Part shown: piece after piece, positions 25,042 to 37,187 of the stretch
Layout: each line of letters begins with the position of its first letter
Position numbering within the stretch: the first letter of the stretch is position 1
Origin: Tipula vernalis
Lineage: Eukaryota > Arthropoda > Insecta > Diptera > Tipulidae
Length of the DNA stretch: 64,000 nt
Assembly (NCBI GenBank): GCA_958295665.1
Contig: OY282558.1
Coordinates: 184,738,015-184,802,014, forward strand
Reading direction: 5' to 3'
Translations under genes and position numbers: made by a program
The notes under the pieces: generated by a model
The model's input: the letters and a program-made list of their open reading frames with translations, nothing else
Databases searched by the model: none
Told to the model about the DNA's origin: nothing

Positions 25042-25426
25042 TAACTTCTTTGAATTCGCACGATCTGCTTAATTTTTGAATGTCCGCATAAAAATTGTCG
25101 AATGCTTCTCCTTCTTTTTGTATTCGTTTGTAAAACATGTACCTCTCGTACACAACATTTTTGCGTGGATTGCAATATGTTTCAATTTTTTGAAGCACTT
25201 TATCTAATTTTTCTTTATCCGCATTTTCTTCGAACTTTAAATTATTATATATTTCTAGAAGTTCTTCACCACCGATATTTAATAAGATGGCGACTTTGAC
25301 ATCATCACTTTTTTGACCAGCTTCCGTGGCTTTCATATATATTTCGAACCTTTGTCGAAATAATTTCCAATTTTCACTTAAATTTGACGACACTATTAAT
25401 GAATTTGGAATCATCGATTTATCCAT
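25035..25426 (-). pseudogene. Gypsy gag, truncated by deletion
   Basis: Starts at 25426 (MDKSMIPNSLIVSS). Capsid-type residues WKLFRQRFEIYMKA, LLNIGGEELLEIY and YCNPRKNVVYERYMFYKR are characteristic of K02A2.6-like gypsy gag. It runs to ...EQLRDKI and then jumps into RT sequence near 25040, so the zinc knuckle and protease are lost. Confidence 0.8.
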
Positions 25427-25569
25427 CTTACTTTTATTTTATTTTATTGTATGTTTATTTTTTTTATTTTTTTTTTGTAATTATTTTATTATTATAATTA
25501 TTATTTTCTTTTATTTTGTTGAATTATATTTACACATATATTCTTTTCCGTTTTACACCAACTGCGCCA

Positions 25570-25800
25570 TGTTTTATTACGTGATGATCTTAATTAAAAC
25601 CGATATTCATTCTTTTTTGTTTCACACACTTTATTTCTTTATTCACCATGTGTTTCTTTCTACCCGTCCGTTCTCCGACTTCCACACTTGTGTCTCTTTT
25701 ACAATCTCCTCTCTTTTAGTGTTGCCACATGTATTAATCATACTATAAATATTTCCATAATTCACTATAACTCTTATACTATAAAATACATTATACAACA
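25570..25800 (-). repeat. Gypsy 5' LTR
   Basis: 231 bp; the primer-binding site abuts it at 25569-25558. Confidence 0.9.
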
Positions 25801-26406
25801 TACGAGTATATGGCATATTGATCTGGTGAGTAAATGTGAGAGTTACCACTATCGTCTGACAGATTGATTTAAAACGTTGAATTGTATGTACCACATCATT
25901 AACGATTTATTTTAATCCTTAACAGATTTGCCCCCAATATTTTTTAGTTTGTGTTGCATTTCTGATTTGACACCACCCGTGACTTTCCCATTTCCTTTAT
26001 AAAAACCTAACTGTATCGTAATATATTTTCCAAAATTGTACCGACAATTATTGCATATCTTCCTGTTATACTATGCCTTAACAAAAACAGTCCTACGCTA
26101 TAATATATGGTATAATATTAAACGTAAGCTAATTCGATGCGTATAAAAGTATTGCTTGCCATTAAAATCAAACAACATCATGACAGAAGGGGAACACTTC
26201 AAAAAATTATTACACGATTCGGGCAGCATAATAATAATTTGTGAATGTAGGGGAATATTTTTCAAATACATGTCAAAAATTTGTACTAAAAAATATTTAT
26301 CACAGGTTTCGGTCACAGTCTAAGTGAACCCCGTGATTTCTTAATAATCCGAACACCTTTTATTAAAACGTATGTTTTAAGCATTATTTGTCATGCAAAA
26401 TATTAA

Positions 26407-26780
26407 TGTCGTCTTCGATTCACCAAATAAATTCAATCTAAGACGCAATCGATTGATTTTTCTGCTGTCAAGTTATTCGATTCGCCCAATAAAATCAATC
26501 GGTCGAGCAAAATTTTTGCTAGGTTATAAATCTCGATTTTTTGTCAGATTTACCCCTCATTTACTAATACCAATAACAAGTACTGTTACTGTCATTTCGC
26601 TGTCATTTTCACCAGAACTGTCATTTTGTTGCTATGCCTTACTCAAATATTATGTTCAATAATATTTTTCAAGAAATCAAAAATACACACACACATAAAA
26701 ATAACCGGGCAATTTGATTTTCTTGTTTGATGCACGGATTGATTTTTGAAAGAGGTGGTAAAAGCGAATCGAAAACGACA
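26407..26780. mobile_element. Harbinger-type MITE, 374 bp
   Basis: The ends TGTCGTCTTCGATTCAC and the complement of TGTCGTTTTCGATTCGC are flanked by TAA at 26404-26406 and 26781-26783. The start TGTCGTTTTC is the same as that of the Harbinger at 12836. Non-coding. Confidence 0.82.
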
Positions 26781-26783
26781 TAA

Positions 26784-27920
26784 GTGTTTCATTAAATAAA
26801 AAACAAAAAATTCAGGATGAATTGCAATTTTCGCCTATATTTCTCTTGATTTTCGGGCTGATATCTAATGTAGCAAGTAAACAAACCAATAAATAAAAAA
26901 AAACTTTTCGGGATGAATTTTCGTCCTAACTTCACAGACATTGGCAGCCCTGATATAATTAACTGAATCGCTAATTTCACTTGTTTTTCATAATTTAGTT
27001 CATTTTCCAAACTTATAATTCTCTTGTCGAGCAAATTAGTTCTTCTAAATCCCAAATGTCCCCTTTTTGGGGTTCCCAATTGTCGAAGACCCAAAATATG
27101 AACTTTTGCCATATGGGTCAGGAACAACTTAACGTAAGAAAATATTAACAGCATCATCAAAATTTTACGAACTGGTCTTTTTAGTTTTGTTTAACTAATC
27201 TGCCACTTAACAGAGCATTGCGCGTTTAACAAGATATGTAAAGGATTAGGCTTTAAGCTTAAAAAGGCTTGCAACCTTCACATAATTTTGGCTTAACGGG
27301 TCCTTTCACGATACTCATTATCATCTGATTGAGTTAGTTCGATTTTTAGGTGTCCTCTTTACTTATTTTAAGAATTCTGATGTTCCTCTCGTTTTTGAGT
27401 CCCTAATACACTTAACATCAGTATCTAATGTTCAACCATTTAACTAGAATGCATATATTTAGTTACACATCCCCGATTGAATCATAATCAAATTTTATCA
27501 ATAATATTGGATTTAATTTTGGGATTAAATAAAATCTTTTTTGTTTTTTTTTTTTTGTATGATAAAATTGTGTTATCAATGCGTTCTATTTAAAAATACA
27601 CTCTCAGAGTTTGTAATTTTTACCAAATCTAAATGAATATACCACATTTTGATAAGAAAAACATTTGATTTACTTCTATTTAAAAAAAAGGTTTTTAGCG
27701 ACTGACAAAATTATTTGTGTACATACATAATTCAAATTGTAAATCTTTAATCATAACGCAATGGGTGGATTCGGTTGTAACGAACATGTGGTTTTTCTGT
27801 TATTTGACAAGAGACTTTTGAAATTAAAAGTCTTATATAAATTTATAATAAACTAAAACTAAAATATATTATGACGATTTAATTAATTTAATCAATAATT
27901 AAATAATTTTTTGTTTTTAG
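26784..27920. other. Region upstream of BicC, no gene recognised
   Basis: No protein family is recognisable. It probably holds BicC 5' intron or promoter sequence, because an acceptor (TTTTTAG, ending 27920) lies 12 bp before the first coding ATG. Transcription start not identifiable by eye. Confidence 0.4.
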
Positions 27921-27932
27921 AAAATAATTATC

Positions 27933-30778
27933 ATGTCAAACACAGCTTTAATACCATTTAAGAAAAGTTTTTATCAAGTTAATCATAACAATAATAATAA
28001 TGGCAGTTCTAATAATAGTATTGATCAAGCAACAAGTGAAAGCCAAAGTGAAATATCATCAATTGGCAGTGATTTCAATAATGATTTAAAATTAATTGCG
28101 TTACAATTAAATGTTAGTGTTGATGATTTGAAAACGGAACGTTTTAAGGTTGATCGTCAAAAAATAGGTAACATGATCAACGCCAATTTAGATAAAGATA
28201 ATAAAAAAAATCAAGCCGAAGAATTTTTTGAAAAGATCATGAAAGAAACGTCGACACACATTGGTTGGCCAAGTCGTTTAAAAATTGGTGCTAAAACAAA
28301 AAGAGGTATTATATAGGCCATTTTAAATATGTAATAAATATGTTTGTTGTATCCGTAAAAAAAAATTCGTTTTTTTTTTGTTTTTGGTTGATAGATCCAA
28401 ATATTAGAGTTGTTGGCAAACCGGGTGATGTAATAACAGCGAAAGAGCGTATAATGTTATCTTTAGGCTCACGCGGTGATCGTGTTATACTCAAAATGGA
28501 TGTATCATATACAGATCATTCATTTATCATAAGCCGTGGCGGCCGCAATATACAAAAGATAATGGAAGAGACATCAACTCATATACATTTTCCTGACTCA
28601 AATCGTTCAAATTCGACAGAGAAAAGTAATCAGGTATCATTATGCGGTAATATAGAGGGTGTTGAAAAAGCACGTTATTTAGTTCGAGCCTCCGCTCCAG
28701 TTGTATTTTCTTTTGAATTACCGATTATTGCAGCGGGGCATCCAGTACCCGATAATGAAACTGTTTATGTAAAAGAAATCGAACAAAAATATAATGTTCA
28801 AATAATATTTTCAACTCGAGCAAAATTACACTCTTCATTGGTGCTAGTCAAAGGATCTGAAGTTGATGTTATACATGTAAAAAAGGCGACACAACTATTA
28901 ATTGAACGCATTTCTGAAAATATTACAAATACATCAATTTTACTTGTCCAAATGCAAATTGACATTGCCGTGCAAAATCATTTTGTTGTTGCTGGTAAAA
29001 ATTCTGAAAATTTACGCGGAATTATGAAAACGACTGGAACCGAAATAATTTTTCCAGATGCAAACGATTGTAATGTTAAACCAATTAAAAGATCTCAAGT
29101 TACTATTACAGGACCAATAGAAGCAGTCTATGCATCACGACAACAATTAATCGTACGTAATTATCCCTCTATATTTGTTAATCATGTTAAATATATATAA
29201 ATTTTGTTTTAAATTATTTAGGGAAGCCTTCCGGTAACATTGATTTTTGATCACCCAGAGAATACTATTGACATGGATAAGGTGGCCAAATTAATGAAGG
29301 CGTTGGACGTCTTCATAAATGTTCGTCCAAAATTTCGCCAAAGCAATTTATGTATTGTGATCAAAGGTATAGAGAAATTTATCGGAAAGGTATACGAAGC
29401 AAGACAACAACTACTCTCCATAAGTGGTCCAACGATTATTCCACAAATACCACAATCATATTATGGATGTCAAGATGGCGAAATATCGATTTCGTCATTG
29501 CTCGAAAACTCTTCGGATAATCCACCATCTCCAATAACACCAGTTTTTGCTGATTTTTCATATAATTTACAACCAACTGTAAAGTGGAATTTTCCACAGC
29601 CGACATGTGGACAAACAAATGCAGCATTATCAAATATGAATAATGACAAATTGGAAAATTTAAGAGCTCAGTTGGCGCAAAATATATCATCATCATCATC
29701 AATAACAACAGCATCAAGAAAAACATCACATACCGTTTCTATGGCAACAGCTAATAATGAGATCGGACCTTATAATCGCTATTTGAATCCATCGACAAGC
29801 TACTTAATGCAAAACCCAAATAATTGCAACATAAGTACAAACACTAGTGGATACCAAAGTTTCAGTAGCAGCACAAATTCATTAGAACAATCGTTATCCG
29901 TAAATGGTACAAACAGTCAAAATTCTAGCCGGTATAACAATGGTAATATAAATTCCACAGTTTCAACATCATGTGTTATTCCTTCGCCTGATACTACAGA
30001 TAATAATCATAATCAATCAGCATCACCGCAAACATCTCAGATATATGATGGACAACAAAATACGCAACAAACAAACGCTTTCAATACATTATTGCATGAT
30101 TATGAATATAAAAAAATCTGTGGATTGAAAGCAATGCAAGCTACACCAGTGCAAGGGGAAGTAAGAATTCCGACTCCGGTATGGGCTGGTATGTCATTAA
30201 GCTGTACCTCACCGTTGCCATCTGATGTACCGGACATGAACTTTGTATGGAAATGTGGTAATATTACACCTTACAATATGGGTGTCACAACCAGTTTTCT
30301 TGATGCAACACCAAGGCAGCAACGTCAAAATTTATCGCGTTATAATGATTTACACATTTTAATGGTAAATCTAGGACTGGAACATTATATAAGTAAGTGA
30401 AATACAATTACATTTCATATTTAATTCAAAATGAAATTTTCTATTACATTGCACTCGCGCATTACACACACACACACACACCAACATACAGAAACTTTTA
30501 TTGTAAACGAAATTGACCTGGAAGTTTTTAGATCGTTAAGCGATACTGATTTGAAATCACTTGGAATAACATCACTTGGTGCCCGTCGTAAACTATTGTT
30601 CGCAATACGCGAGTTGTGTGTTGATTCTAGTCGTTATCATCATCAATCGTTTTTAAATCAAACAAATCGGGAAACAACTAATACAGCATCAACAAGTGCC
30701 CAATTAAATTCACCAAAGCCAACCTTTTCAGGTTCAGCTGCGCCGGGTGCTGAGCGACGAATGTCTGGAAGATGGTAG
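27933..30778 (+). CDS. BicC: Bicaudal-C homologue (KH and SAM RNA-binding protein)
   Basis: BicC proteins bind mRNAs through KH domains and polymerise through a SAM domain; in Drosophila they act in oogenesis and recruit the CCR4-NOT deadenylase (family knowledge). Coding exons: 27933-28305, 28395-29152, 29222-30392 and 30492-30778, all with GT/AG introns; they join to one 862-residue frame. An N-terminal Asn-rich leader is followed by a KH region (about 80-160), a second KH (about 157-225, HIHFPDSNR at about 188) and a third (about 310-377, with a later IFPDAND). A long low-complexity Ser/Asn/Gln linker (about 450-690) precedes the SAM domain (about 755-818: LGLEHYI, EIDLEVFRSL, GARRKLLFAI). 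The ATG at 27933 lies just after an acceptor, so 5' UTR exons lie upstream. No frame breaks. The fly protein is about 905 residues, so the length fits. Confidence 0.95.
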
Positions 30779-31190
30779 CCCACAAAAAACCAAAAAAAAA
30801 AAAACAAAACGGAATGTATTTGATCTAGCTAAATATTTTTTTTTCTTTTATTTTATTTTTTTTTGCCTTGTAATTGCATGCCGTAAAAATTGTTATTGTT
30901 TTGCTTGTTTTAATTATTATACTTTAAATATTGTTTTGTTTGTCGGTTGGCAATTGGAGCTTGATTGCCAGCTATATGATTAACGCATGATTCAACTTTA
31001 TCTGTCCTTTGTTTATGTTTAATTTTAACTTGAAGTCTTCATATTTTTTTTTTTTTTTTGCTAACATAATGATGTTGATAATTGATACTGTGATAAAAAC
31101 TACAAAAAATTGATTGATATACCTTAAGATTATAAAAATTGTACTTTAATTATGTAAGAAAATAATAAAATGTTTTGAAAAATGAAACAG
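30779..31190 (+). other. BicC 3' UTR with polyadenylation signal
   Basis: AT-rich sequence after the stop, with AATAAA at 31164-31169 followed by A-rich sequence. A likely transcript end lies 15-30 bp later. Confidence 0.6.
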
Positions 31191-32700
31191 TCTGATTTGA
31201 ATATGAAGAAGGTTGTGTTTTATTCAGGAATATGATATATCTAGCATTGTTCGGCTGTAAAAATTCATTTTTATATATCACAAAATGAAGGGTCTTATTT
31301 ACATAGCTGATAAGTGCCACGTCCCTCAAATATAAAGCATAAAAAAATGGTTTAACTGAATTTTTATTAATTAATGCAATGCTTTGTTTTTTTAATAATA
31401 AAAACTAGAGGTATCCGCGTTCTATTCGTTACGCCAATCATTCCACACCTGCTCACTAAGCTCACTCATCGTCGAATAATTTATATTAGTTTATTTTATT
31501 TAACGGATACAAATGGTTTTAAAAAAATTTAAGACACTTTTCCCACAAAAAGTCCGCTATACGGCACCAAACCAATCTATTTAAATTTCACAAAAATTTT
31601 CAGCAGGGGTAGTTCTTAAACAATATCATGAATTTTCTTAAATTTGGAAGCTCCAAATTATATTGTACATCTCTAGTATATTGTTAAAAATCCTTAATAA
31701 TTTGAATTACTCCGTTCAGAGAGCAGCCACAATGTTCAAAATTTCTTTTCTGATGGTTTATGCCGTTTGTTCAGATCACAACATTATGTGAGCAACGTGT
31801 AAGGTTTGGCTATAGACCGTTCGAGCAATCCAAACAATACAAAATCAGAATTAATGTCAATACTTTATGTCCAACAGCCCACCTCCTCGTCGTATACTAA
31901 TACATTTTCTATAACTTCTACCGCCTTCCCATAATAATTTGCTATTAAGATTTATATACGACCAAGAGAATTTATTACTCAGAAATAATATCTTTTAAGG
32001 CGATTTTATAATCTATCGAACAACAGGTCGTTCAAATTTCAATCAATAAAATGTCATAAAATGGTAATAAAACGTCACAGAAACAATTTGTATTTAAAAG
32101 CTTACTAGATATATTTTTTTTTAATTTTGACGGTATTATTTGCCACCAACAAAGTGTTTTAGGTAAATTTACCGTACGATTCTGGTGTTAAGATTGTTAA
32201 GAATATCACATATAAGAGAAATGATTGATTGATTGATTGCGATGTACGATCAAGCATTAAGCAAGTCTCCCGTATTATAAATGCGAATACCAACCACTAT
32301 ACCCATGTCACGACACCATTTCAAGAAGCCAAACCCCGTAAAGAAAGGCTTCACACATCGATATAATTACATAAGTCTAATAGTATGATATCCGCCCCTG
32401 GCCAGGCTGCCGTCGTACACCTTTTTACATATAACAAGATCGAGGGATGGGAAAGGAATGTTAGCAACCTGACTCAACCCGGTTCCAGACACCTAAGTAG
32501 TTTGATAGTTAGTAAAATTTGTTAGTAATATATATTTTTTTTTTTTAGTAAATTAACACAAGACAATACAATTTAAAGTTCATCTACTGCTCCAACCTGT
32601 AAGAAGACACAATGACAACACAAATTTTCCTGGTGCCGCAAACTCTTTTTTCTGAAAAGCTGTGTAAACAACTATTATTATTCCCTCCACCATTTGTTCC
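31191..32700. other. Non-coding stretch after BicC
   Basis: No family-level coding signal. A short (ATTG)n run lies at about 32222-32239, followed to about 32510 by a less AT-rich, possibly repeat-derived block. Confidence 0.4.
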
Positions 32701-32727
32701 ATCGGCGGTTGTGAGGGGGGCGAGATT

Positions 32728-32830
32728 TCGTTCCATCATCATGTTCCCATGCGGTCACCCAAATTTGTACTAACTGTAGGTAGTGTTGCTTGACGTTGTT
32801 GTTGAAAATCTTTGCGTCTCTGCTGTCTCT
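32728..32830 (-). repeat. 5S rRNA-like remnant
   Basis: Read on the minus strand, AAGCAACAC, then TTAGTAC, GGGTGACCGCATGGGAAC follow the order and spacing of the 3' half of 5S rRNA (including its internal promoter). The 5' half is too diverged to align. This could be a decayed 5S pseudogene or the head of a 5S-derived SINE. Confidence 0.45.
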
Positions 32831-32970
32831 TCTACTCGCCCCCCTTATTTAAATAAATTGATAAAATGTTTGAAAATTAAAAATTAATTATTTACTTGTT
32901 TATTTATTTTATAACATGGGTATCAAATATGTGTCTCCACTGTTTCTCCTCGCTAATATATTTATGTTAT

Positions 32971-33113
<143 letters not shown>

Positions 33114-33472
33114 CAATTTGAAAAAAAAATTTAATCGCTAATTTTCAATGTGATAATATTGTTTTATATCATTTATCAAACTGAAACAACGAGTATCAAA
33201 TAATATTTTTATATAGAATATTGCTTATTAAAATATATATTCTAATTAATAATTATATCAGGCTAATTTTTATCACAGTGAAAAATGTTTCTCATATATT
33301 ATTATTCTATAAAATATTAGTTATTGAAATATTTTTTCAATGTGAAAATATTACTATAGATATTTTGTCAGAATAATAATAATATTTGAAAATAAAATTT
33401 CACAATAATATATAATTTTCAATACATAAAATTTCTTTTATAAAAAGAATAAAATAATTATCGATCTGATAA

Positions 33473-34156
33473 TTACCTTATATATTTAATTGCGATATTA
33501 TTTTCTTGAAAATAGATTTGATTGAAAATTTTTAATAAAATATTATTAATTACAGAATTAATTTTCCCAAGGATATGGTTTTTGTTATATTGATAGATAG
33601 TCTCTATTGACGCTATATTAATAAAGGAATTATTAAATTGATTTAGATTTAACTCAAAATGAATGAATATTTTTTTCAGTGCAGAAACGGAATAAATATA
33701 ATCATCATTTGCAGGTTGATGAGAACGTCTATACATTACGTCATGAACCTCACAATCAGAAACTAAATCCTTTAAAAGCTTCCTTTCTGATTTGGCTTTC
33801 CATAAATTTACCAAATTTACAAACTCTTGCGTATTTCCTTCTTTCGCTAAATCATAATTTAGATTAGTGTAAGATTTTAGGCAAATATTATGGGCGAAAT
33901 CGTTTTCCATCTCAATCTGTTTTGCGATTCTCCTCTGACCCCGAAGTTGCACAAATTCTTTTACATCACCATGATTTTTCAAGTCATCGCCAATTGTGAA
34001 TAAAGACATTAGCGACTCACCGCGCAAGACAAATTTAAATTGTTGTTTGTGATTTTTGTATTTACAGATACCATAAGCCATTGTGTACGAATTATTAAAA
34101 TTGATGGATTTAAAACGTAAAACGCAAGTATTCCCCGCAGCTGTAAGAGCTTCACG
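33473..34156 (-). pseudogene. Element-encoded protein, C-terminal part (split by pogo)
   Basis: Continues the coding sequence of 37563-37188: reading passes from NK through the TA target codon into REALTAAGN at 34156. Residues include CVLRFKSIN, KFVLRGE, RGQRRIAKQIEME and EGNTQEFVNLVNLWK. The RG(Q)RR...EME pattern resembles the leader module of proteins that accompany MULE-type transposases in insects, but I cannot name the family. No stop until 33473. Confidence 0.45.
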
Positions 34157-34158
34157 TA

Positions 34159-37100
34159 GAGTAGAGTGGGGCACATTCGACGTGGGGGCACATTCGCCAC
34201 ACCATTTTTAATTACTTTCCTAAAGGCTTAAAATTCTAAAAAAAGTACTGAACAACGGTTTTTTTGTTTCGAAAATATCCCTGATATTTCACAGTCGTAG
34301 TTCAACACGTGTGGAAAGTAGATGTAATTTCTTGTTTTTCCCTCTTTTTATGTAATAATAGAGGAGTATTACGTAAGGTGTTTTATTAAAGATTTTTTTA
34401 CTTTTTGAGATTGTTTATGTGAATTCTAGTAAATATATTAATTAGTTTTGAAGTGGAAGTCTTGTGATTAATTAAATCAAAATACATAATTAAATTTTTA
34501 GTTCATTTGTAATTTACGGTAAATGGGGCACATTCGCCAACGTAGTATGGGGCAGTTTCGACATTGACGAATGTTCCCCATATACTGGCGAATCTGCCCC
34601 CATTAACTGGAAAATATTAACGTTTAATTTGAATTTATTATGTGATCAGAATAATGGTACGAAATTACAAAAGAAAGACTGTTAGGAACACTATAAGTGA
34701 AGAAGCCATCAAAAACGCAATATTAGATGTAATGAGGAAAATTGAAACGCCGACCAGTGCATCTTTAAAATACAACATTAAAAGAAGCACTCTAAATAGC
34801 AGAATTAAAAAAAAAGCAGCATCGATTGATCCACTAGCATTAGATACAAACTCTGATTCAGGTCATGAGTTGAGTGACGATGGGGTTCAATTTAGATACT
34901 CTTCAAAATATGCCGTTAATCAAGTATTTACTAAACTTCAGGAAGAAGATATAGCCAACTATTTAAAAAAGTGTTCGAAGCTGCAATATGGTTTAAGTTA
35001 TAAAGCTGTCCTGAGTTTTGCTTATCAGTTTGCTAAGCTTAATGATATTCCACGTCCATCATCATGGGATTCAAATAAAACTGCGGGCAGAGACTGGCTC
35101 TTTAGCTACCTTAAAAGGGATCCTTCACTTTCTTTAAGAAAACCCGAAAAAACCAGCGTGGCACGTCTCAGAGGGTTCAACAGAACTTCAGTGAATGATT
35201 TTTTTGAAAATTTAAAATCTTGCTTAAACAAATTTTCTTTTAGTGTAAAAGATATTTATAATTTGGACGAAACAGGGCTAAGCACCGTAATGGATCCCCC
35301 GAAAGTAAGTTCGTTTTAGTAGTATATTATCTTAGTTCATTTTTAAAGATTATTGATTGTCGTATTTAGATCATTGCAGAAAAAGGACAACGCATCGTCT
35401 CTCAGGCTGTGTCGGATGAACGTGGATCTCTCGTTACTCTAGTGGGAATTGTTAATGCTGCAGGTCGTCATATACCCCCTGCTTACATTTATCCCCGTAT
35501 TCGAAGTAACGAACGATTTTTGATCCGTAGCAGGATCGGTGGCATTCAACTCTAAGACTGGGTGGATAAATGCCGAAATTTTTGTCTATGTTTTGAGGCA
35601 CATTCAAAGTCATACAAGATGCTCCACTGACAATCCAATACTTTTACTGATGGATAATCACGTTTCCCATTGTTCTATTGAGTCAATTTTATATGGTCGG
35701 GAAAACGGTATCATAATGCTATCGTTTCCGCCACATACATCGCACAAACTTCAACCGCTTGATGTGTCCGTTTTTGGCCCATTCAAAAAATATTGTAAAA
35801 CATCGTTCAATGATTTTTTGACAACTAATCTGGGAAAACAATCAACATTTACGATATTAGCCGATTGACTAAATTGCCATTTTTAAAAGCATTCTCCCCA
35901 GAAAATATTATCAAAGGATTTCTAGCGACAGGTATTTCTCCGTTTAACGGCATGATCTTTGCCGATGATGATTATGTAGTCGAAGGTAAGTCTAGCTCCA
36001 ATTTTAGCAATCCATAAATAATTCTTTATACATTTGCCAATTCAAAAATTTATTTTCCGATTTGTTAATTTTTCAGATGAAATGGAATTGGATGAAAACT
36101 TGTCTGCGAACATAAACCACAATACCGTAGTCTGTTCTGACAACGATAAATGCATGAATTACCAAATGAGTCCTGACGAAGTTCGCCCTATTCCTCGGAT
36201 TAGGAAAAAAAATCAAACTAAAAGGCAAGGCAAATCACGGATTTATACATCTACGCCGGAAAAAAATCTAATTGAAACCATTTTTAAAGTCAAAACCGAT
36301 AAAATGACCACAATAATTAAAAAGCCAAAGAGAACAGCAAAATAGGAAAAAGCTAAAAAAATTATTGAGTTTTCTTCGTCAGAAGACAGTTCGGACGCAA
36401 TTTCTTATGCCGAATCTCTTGATTCAGTTTACGATTTTGCAAAAGAAGAATCGTCTAACCATGATACTCCGGAAATGCTTCTCATTGACACGGATATACT
36501 GGAAACAGGAACATACGTTTTGGTTAAGTTCATAGTCAAATCCGCTTTAATTTTTTATGTCGGAAAAATTGTTGAAGTAGAAGAAAATGAAACATACATT
36601 GTGAGCTTCTTAAGGAAACATCCCATAAGTCAATCATTTGTTGAACCTGCAAAAGAGGACATTTCATTTGTTTTAAGAAATGACATTCTTATGAAACTTC
36701 CAATGCCAGAACATCCCCCGGGATCCTCCAGATCAGCAAAAAAATATAATTTTTCCACCGACTTATCCAAATATAGTATTAGATAATAACAAAAATGATA
36801 TCTTAGAAACTAAGAGACTGAATTTTATTTATTTTTAGTTTGTTATTTTATTGAATACACATGAATTTATATTGTTTCTTAAAATACTGCTTTTACTTAC
36901 AAGGTTTTTCGTATTGCATATCACATTGCTAAAATAGTACAACTGTGATGAATGTGCCCCTTCTATTGCCGAAAGTGCCCCGCATTGGGGTACCTTCGCC
37001 GATTTACGGCCTTTTAGAAGAAATTGAAAAAAAAATATTAGAAACGGCCAGAAAAAATTCTTAAGTCACCAGTCTCATTAGATAATGTGTAGCTGCTCTA

Positions 37101-37185
37101 TTTTTTATTGACCGGAAAAAAAATCTATAACTTTTGCTTTTACAAATTTTTTAATGCTAAATGGTGAATCTGCCCCACCTTACCC
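34159..37185 (+). mobile_element. pogo-like (Tc1/mariner) DNA transposon, 3027 bp
   Basis: Ends GAGTAGAGTGGGGCACATTC (34159) and the complement of GGGTAAGGTGGGGCAGATTC (37166-37185), both with GTGGGGCA. A TA is duplicated at 34157-34158 and 37186-37187, as pogo elements do. GGGGCA/TGCCCC motifs repeat subterminally (34180-34200, 34525-34600, 36953-36990). Taking out the element restores an open codon series across the site. Confidence 0.9.
34654..36786 (+). pseudogene. pogo-type transposase (HTH_psq, CENP-B HTH, DDE_1)
   Basis: Start chosen at 34654 (MVRNYKRKTV), four residues after a GTG that also opens the frame. N-terminal pipsqueak-type HTH (SEEAIKNAILDV...STLNSRI), CENP-B/Tc5-type HTH (GRDWLFSYLKR), then the DDE core: NLDETGLS (first Asp), an intron at 35304-35370, LLLMDNHVSHC (second Asp), PPHTSHKLQPLDVSVF (third Asp). 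After a second intron (donor about 35983, acceptor about 36077) a Ser/Asp-rich acidic tail follows. Broken by frameshifts near 35525 and 35850 and a TAG at 36343. Length and order match pogo/Jerky-like proteins. Confidence 0.88.
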
Positions 37186-37187
37186 TA

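Larger units (their letters stand above)
22589..25800 (-). mobile_element. Ty3/gypsy retrotransposon with internal deletion, 3212 bp
   Basis: The LTRs at 22589-22815 (227 bp) and 25570-25800 (231 bp) are near-identical apart from a few substitutions and an indel around 22705/25690. The minus-strand sequence after the 5' LTR begins TGGCGCAGTTGG, close to the tRNA-Ser primer sites used by 17.6/297-type elements. The polypurine tract AAAAAGGGGAGGTG ends at 22816. Only about 2.8 kb lies between the LTRs because the middle (end of gag to most of RT) is missing. No matching target duplication is seen. Confidence 0.9.
17775..26320. mobile_element. TAA-flanked element with nested copia and gypsy
   Basis: About 70-bp inverted ends: 17775 onward (GACTGTGACCGAAACCTGTG) and the complement ending at 26320. 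TAA lies on both sides (17772-17774 shared with its neighbour, and 26321-26323). Without the two LTR elements the unit would be only about 800 bp, a MITE. It has no coding sequence of its own; 25801-26250 shows nothing recognisable. Confidence 0.75.
12766..26345. mobile_element. Outer MITE with perfect 25-bp ends, interior filled by later insertions
   Basis: 12766-12790 and 26321-26345 are perfect 25-bp inverted repeats (core AATCACGGGGTTCACTTA). Once the elements between them are removed, only about 65 bp of interior remains (12791-12835 and 17304-17326), so these two blocks are plausibly the ends of one short element. The fill is Harbinger 12836-17300, MITE 17327-17771 and element 17775-26320, each bounded by TTA or TAA duplications. 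Later rearrangement cannot be excluded. Confidence 0.6.

Noticed and set aside
26393..26662. 89-residue plus-strand frame before BicC
   Set aside because: Lies inside the TAA-flanked MITE and has no family signature.
29436..29729. Minus-strand frame within BicC
   Set aside because: Antisense of the Ser/Asn-rich linker exon; no independent support.
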